Source: Pycnopodia helianthoides
Lineage: Eukaryota > Echinodermata > Asteroidea > Forcipulatida > Asteriidae
DNA: 64,000 nt
Assembly: GCA_032158295.1 (NCBI GenBank)
Contig: CM063255.1
Coordinates: 6,167,501 to 6,231,500 of the forward strand
Direction: 5' to 3'
The notes beneath the pieces were generated by a model. That model saw only the letters and a list, made by a program, of their open reading frames with translations. It searched no databases and was not told where the DNA came from. Each line of letters starts with the position of its first letter. The first letter of the stretch is position 1. Both the position numbers and the translations under genes were made by a program. Of this stretch, positions 61,408 to 64,000 are shown in pieces.

Positions 61408-62414
61408 GTATGTAGCCGAATAGGTGGCTCTATCCGGCTACGACTGTTGCCAAGGGTGTTGCTATACAAGTTGGATGCTCGTGGTGCAATAAAAATTTAA
61501 CAAACTTGTCATATAAAAAATATCAACCCCGTAATTTATAGGGAACTGACAAAGCGATAATTAATTGATTCACCCCACTCCAGAGTCCTTGCCGCTGGCT
61601 TTATAATTTCGAATAATTTGTCGATTCGTTACTTTTTACTAAGCGAGGTCAAAACCTGTCCGAGCCGTGGTTAACCGGTTGTGCTCTGCAATAAACGTCT
61701 TGCCTGGTGATTATGTTTGTCATATTCCATATGCTTAGCAAGTTTTGTGGGGATTAAGTTTTATTTGCAAACGTCTTATTTGTTCCTGTTATTTGTTGTT
61801 GGTGATATGCTAAAATTTGATTAGCTAATGGAGTTACAATGGCGGTAATATACGAAGCATACCCCCAATTTAAGTTTGCGACATGGGAACGTCTTTTGAC
61901 ACATGGTCCTTATTGATCCCTTTTCAAAACCACGGCGGCTTCGGCTTCGCCAGTTGGACGGAGGTCAAGCCAAAGCCCAAGCCCAAAGCCGTCGTTTCGA
62001 AAAGGGCCAACTCTAAACGAAATCGTGCCGTAGAAATCGAATATCAATTATCAAATGACCCGTTTGCAAATCTTTGCGCCAACTGCGGATGATTTTTTTT
62101 TCCAGACAGCACCTGGTTTATCGGTTTCACTTGTTCCTGCATCGCGAAACTTGTCCCTTGTCAAACAAAGGGCGATTTCTTTCCAATTATTTGTCACCAA
62201 AAAAACACATTTGTCTTTTTAGACAAGGAAACTACATAACTGTGACCATTATTCCTTACAATTCTGCCTGCCGAGCTGGGGGTCCTGTGATTATTTAATT
62301 AAGTTATCGATGCATTCAGTTGAAACGGCTAGCTTGTTTCCGATTAATTGTGTAAACAATTTCTATTTTCCAGTTTCGTGGGAAACTGTTGCTTACGGTA
62401 TGGTTACTTTGAAC
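61408..62414. other. Intergenic, nothing identified
   Basis: A small AAGCCCAAGCCCAAAGCC repeat near 61975 gives a Lys-Pro-rich frame (61883-62092). A CSL octamer occurs at 62377. No gene recognised. Confidence 0.4.
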
Positions 62415-62920
62415 ATAGCAATAGCAATTTGAAACGTTGTACTTCATAAAGAAAGTAAAATAAACTTCTCTAAAAATGAACTACATGTACCTGAAAAGAT
62501 TACAAATTCGAAGTTAAATCTTGGTTCTTTACTCTTTCTTCTGAATAAGGTCGCGTATTTTAAAAATATTTTTGAGACCGGATTTACATTATGAACGTAG
62601 CAATTTCAAACATTGTACTTCATAAAGAAACTGCCCTCAAAATTAACTTCATGTACCTGAAAGATTACAAATTCGAAGTTAAATCTTGGTTCTTTACTCT
62701 TTCTTCTGAATAAGGTCGCGTAATTTTAAAAATATTTTTGAGACCGGATTTACATTATGAACGTAGCAATTTCAAACATTGTACTTCATAAAGAAACTGC
62801 TCTCAAAATTAACTACATGTACCTGAAAAGATTACAAATTCGAAGTCAAATCTTGGTTCTTTCATTTTTCTACTGAATACCGTAGCTTCATTTAAATCAA
62901 TATTTTTGAGGTCGGATTTA
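62415..62920 (+). repeat. Tandem repeat, about three units of 166-176 bp
   Basis: ACTTCATAAAGAAA recurs at 62441, 62617 and 62783. Units share ATTACAAATTCGAAGT and ATCTTGGTTCTTT. The first two are most alike; the last diverges toward its end, just before the candidate exon at 62925. Confidence 0.9.
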
Positions 62921-62924
62921 AAGT

Positions 62925-63039
62925 ATGACTTGCCGAAGGTACGGAGAGGGCTACCGAGACAAGGCCAATGCTGCAATGTCTTTGGATAAAGCCAAGACGC
63001 TGAAAGTCCGAAGGGAAGACATTGATAGCCTATATACAG
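62925..63039 (+). CDS. Candidate short coding exon, unidentified protein
   Basis: An ATG preceded by an in-frame TAA opens 38 codons (starts MTCRRYGEGYRDK, ends DIDSLYT) up to a possible donor CAG/GTAGCC at 63040. Read without splicing, it stops after 51 codons at 63080. The charged, balanced composition looks more protein-like than nearby frames, and base composition is less AT-biased than the flanks. I do not recognise the family. The ATG sits just after the last unit of the tandem repeat upstream. It could be a first coding exon of a gene continuing beyond the window, or chance. Confidence 0.22.
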
Positions 63040-63080
63040 GTAGCCTCACGACTGGTCCCTTGCTGTGTCTCTATACCTAG

Positions 63081-64000
63081 CACAATTAAAGTGTTAAGAT
63101 TAATGATAATTATTGATATACAAGTAGTTTTTACTTTATCTTGTCCTTTGCATCGTCACATTTCATTTAATTTTGTATGTTTATTTTGATGTTCAGTGTT
63201 TAGACCTTAGGGGGCCTATGTCTTCTTTTTCTTTTGTGTGTGTTTTTGTCTTTTTGTTATTTTCTTTTTTCTTCTCTCCATTGAGTAGGTGCAGTTACTG
63301 AGAAAGCCTCTTGATAATTTCTTAGCTATTAGGCAATCCCTCAGGCCCACATTTCAGAATGAGTAGTGCGTCTGTGTATTGTCTTTGTGTCCATGCACGT
63401 CTCATGCAATTTTCTTTACCTGTTAATCCCCCCCCCCAATGTTTTCTTTGTATTTTGATGTATTTTTGTTTATTGTTTACTGTATTGCCTGATGTATTTT
63501 TCAAATAAATAATAGACAAATAATGCTTGGCGGCATTTACGGGGGAAAATATATTCTTAGTATAACTTTGGCAGATCGATAAAGTGACATAATAGAGATG
63601 AGATCTGCGATATAAAGTGTGGTCGATTCTGCGTCGATAAAACAACGTCTCACGCATAATACTCGATACTCGCTGGAAAATACCGTCTGCCTCTAACCGA
63701 TAATATTTTAGCTTCACATTTATCTGCAAATCATAAATTACTATTTTTTTTGTGTACACTAAAAGCTCACTTGGAATCAATATTGGTGTAGGTACTAATG
63801 TCCAAGTGAAATGCATCTGGCTGAATTGCTACCAATCGCAAAAAAGAAAAAGAAAAAAAAAGATAGGAAAAGAAAGGGGGCCTAAATTTGACCTCAACTT
63901 CAACTCCGGGAACAGCCGATGTACTGTAGTTAATCATGTTTTACTTTGTCAGGCACGATATTTGGCCTTTGGAGAAAGAGTAGAAACATTTTTATTAATT
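63081..64000. other. Right edge, nothing identified
   Basis: T-rich sequence and a poly-C run near 63428. If the exon at 62925 is real, this would be its intron. The 164-residue - strand frame 63322-63816 has no family resemblance. Confidence 0.4.

Noticed and set aside
62415..62920. CRISPR-like repeat array
   Set aside because: Units are 166-176 bp with no short repeat-spacer alternation, in a eukaryotic window; it is an ordinary tandem repeat.
63322..63816. 164-codon - strand frame
   Set aside because: No recognisable domain, and composition is like the surrounding non-coding DNA.

Overview
This is a eukaryotic, animal window. AT-rich intergenic DNA carries one clear multi-exon gene with canonical GT-AG introns among many short dispersed repeats. 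The organism is most likely an echinoderm, and by my recollection of its repeat families (foldback elements carrying 'CGAAACGTCGAG', the 'GGGCCCAATTTCATAGAGCTGC' inverted-repeat family, the 'GGACACTATTGGTAATT' family) probably a sea star. That taxonomic call rests on memory and was not checked by a search.

The only well supported gene is a Hey-family (hairy/enhancer-of-split related with YRPW motif) transcriptional repressor on the + strand, 48704-53398, in five coding exons totalling 942 nt (313 residues). It has the Hey-specific glycine in the basic region, a helix-loop-helix, an Orange domain and a C-terminal KPYRPW motif. The upstream region holds two perfect CSL/Su(H) octamers, fitting its expected role as a direct Notch target. 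The 3' UTR has a GY-box/miR-7 7-mer 52 nt after the stop and a poly(A) signal at 53811. Intron 3 contains an isolated GC/CpG-rich block that could be a cis-regulatory element.

From 1 to about 47.8 kb I see no convincing gene. This part holds a four-unit tandem array with (GA)n tracts (4515-7195), and several families of short inverted-repeat (MITE-like) elements, labelled here A to N, often nested in one another. It also has the 3' end of a CR1/L2-like LINE on the - strand (about 20255-20713), tRNA-derived SINE pieces, foldback elements (one with a clean 12-bp target-site duplication), and many poly-G/poly-C runs. Downstream of Hey (54-64 kb) come more repeats, two strong hairpins (57804-57971 and 61255-61355), a three-copy tandem repeat (about 62415-62920), and a short candidate coding exon (62925-63039).

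The fourth unit of the array at 4.5-7.2 kb differs from the third almost only by single-base deletions. This looks like uncorrected long-read error, so array length and sequence there should be treated with caution.
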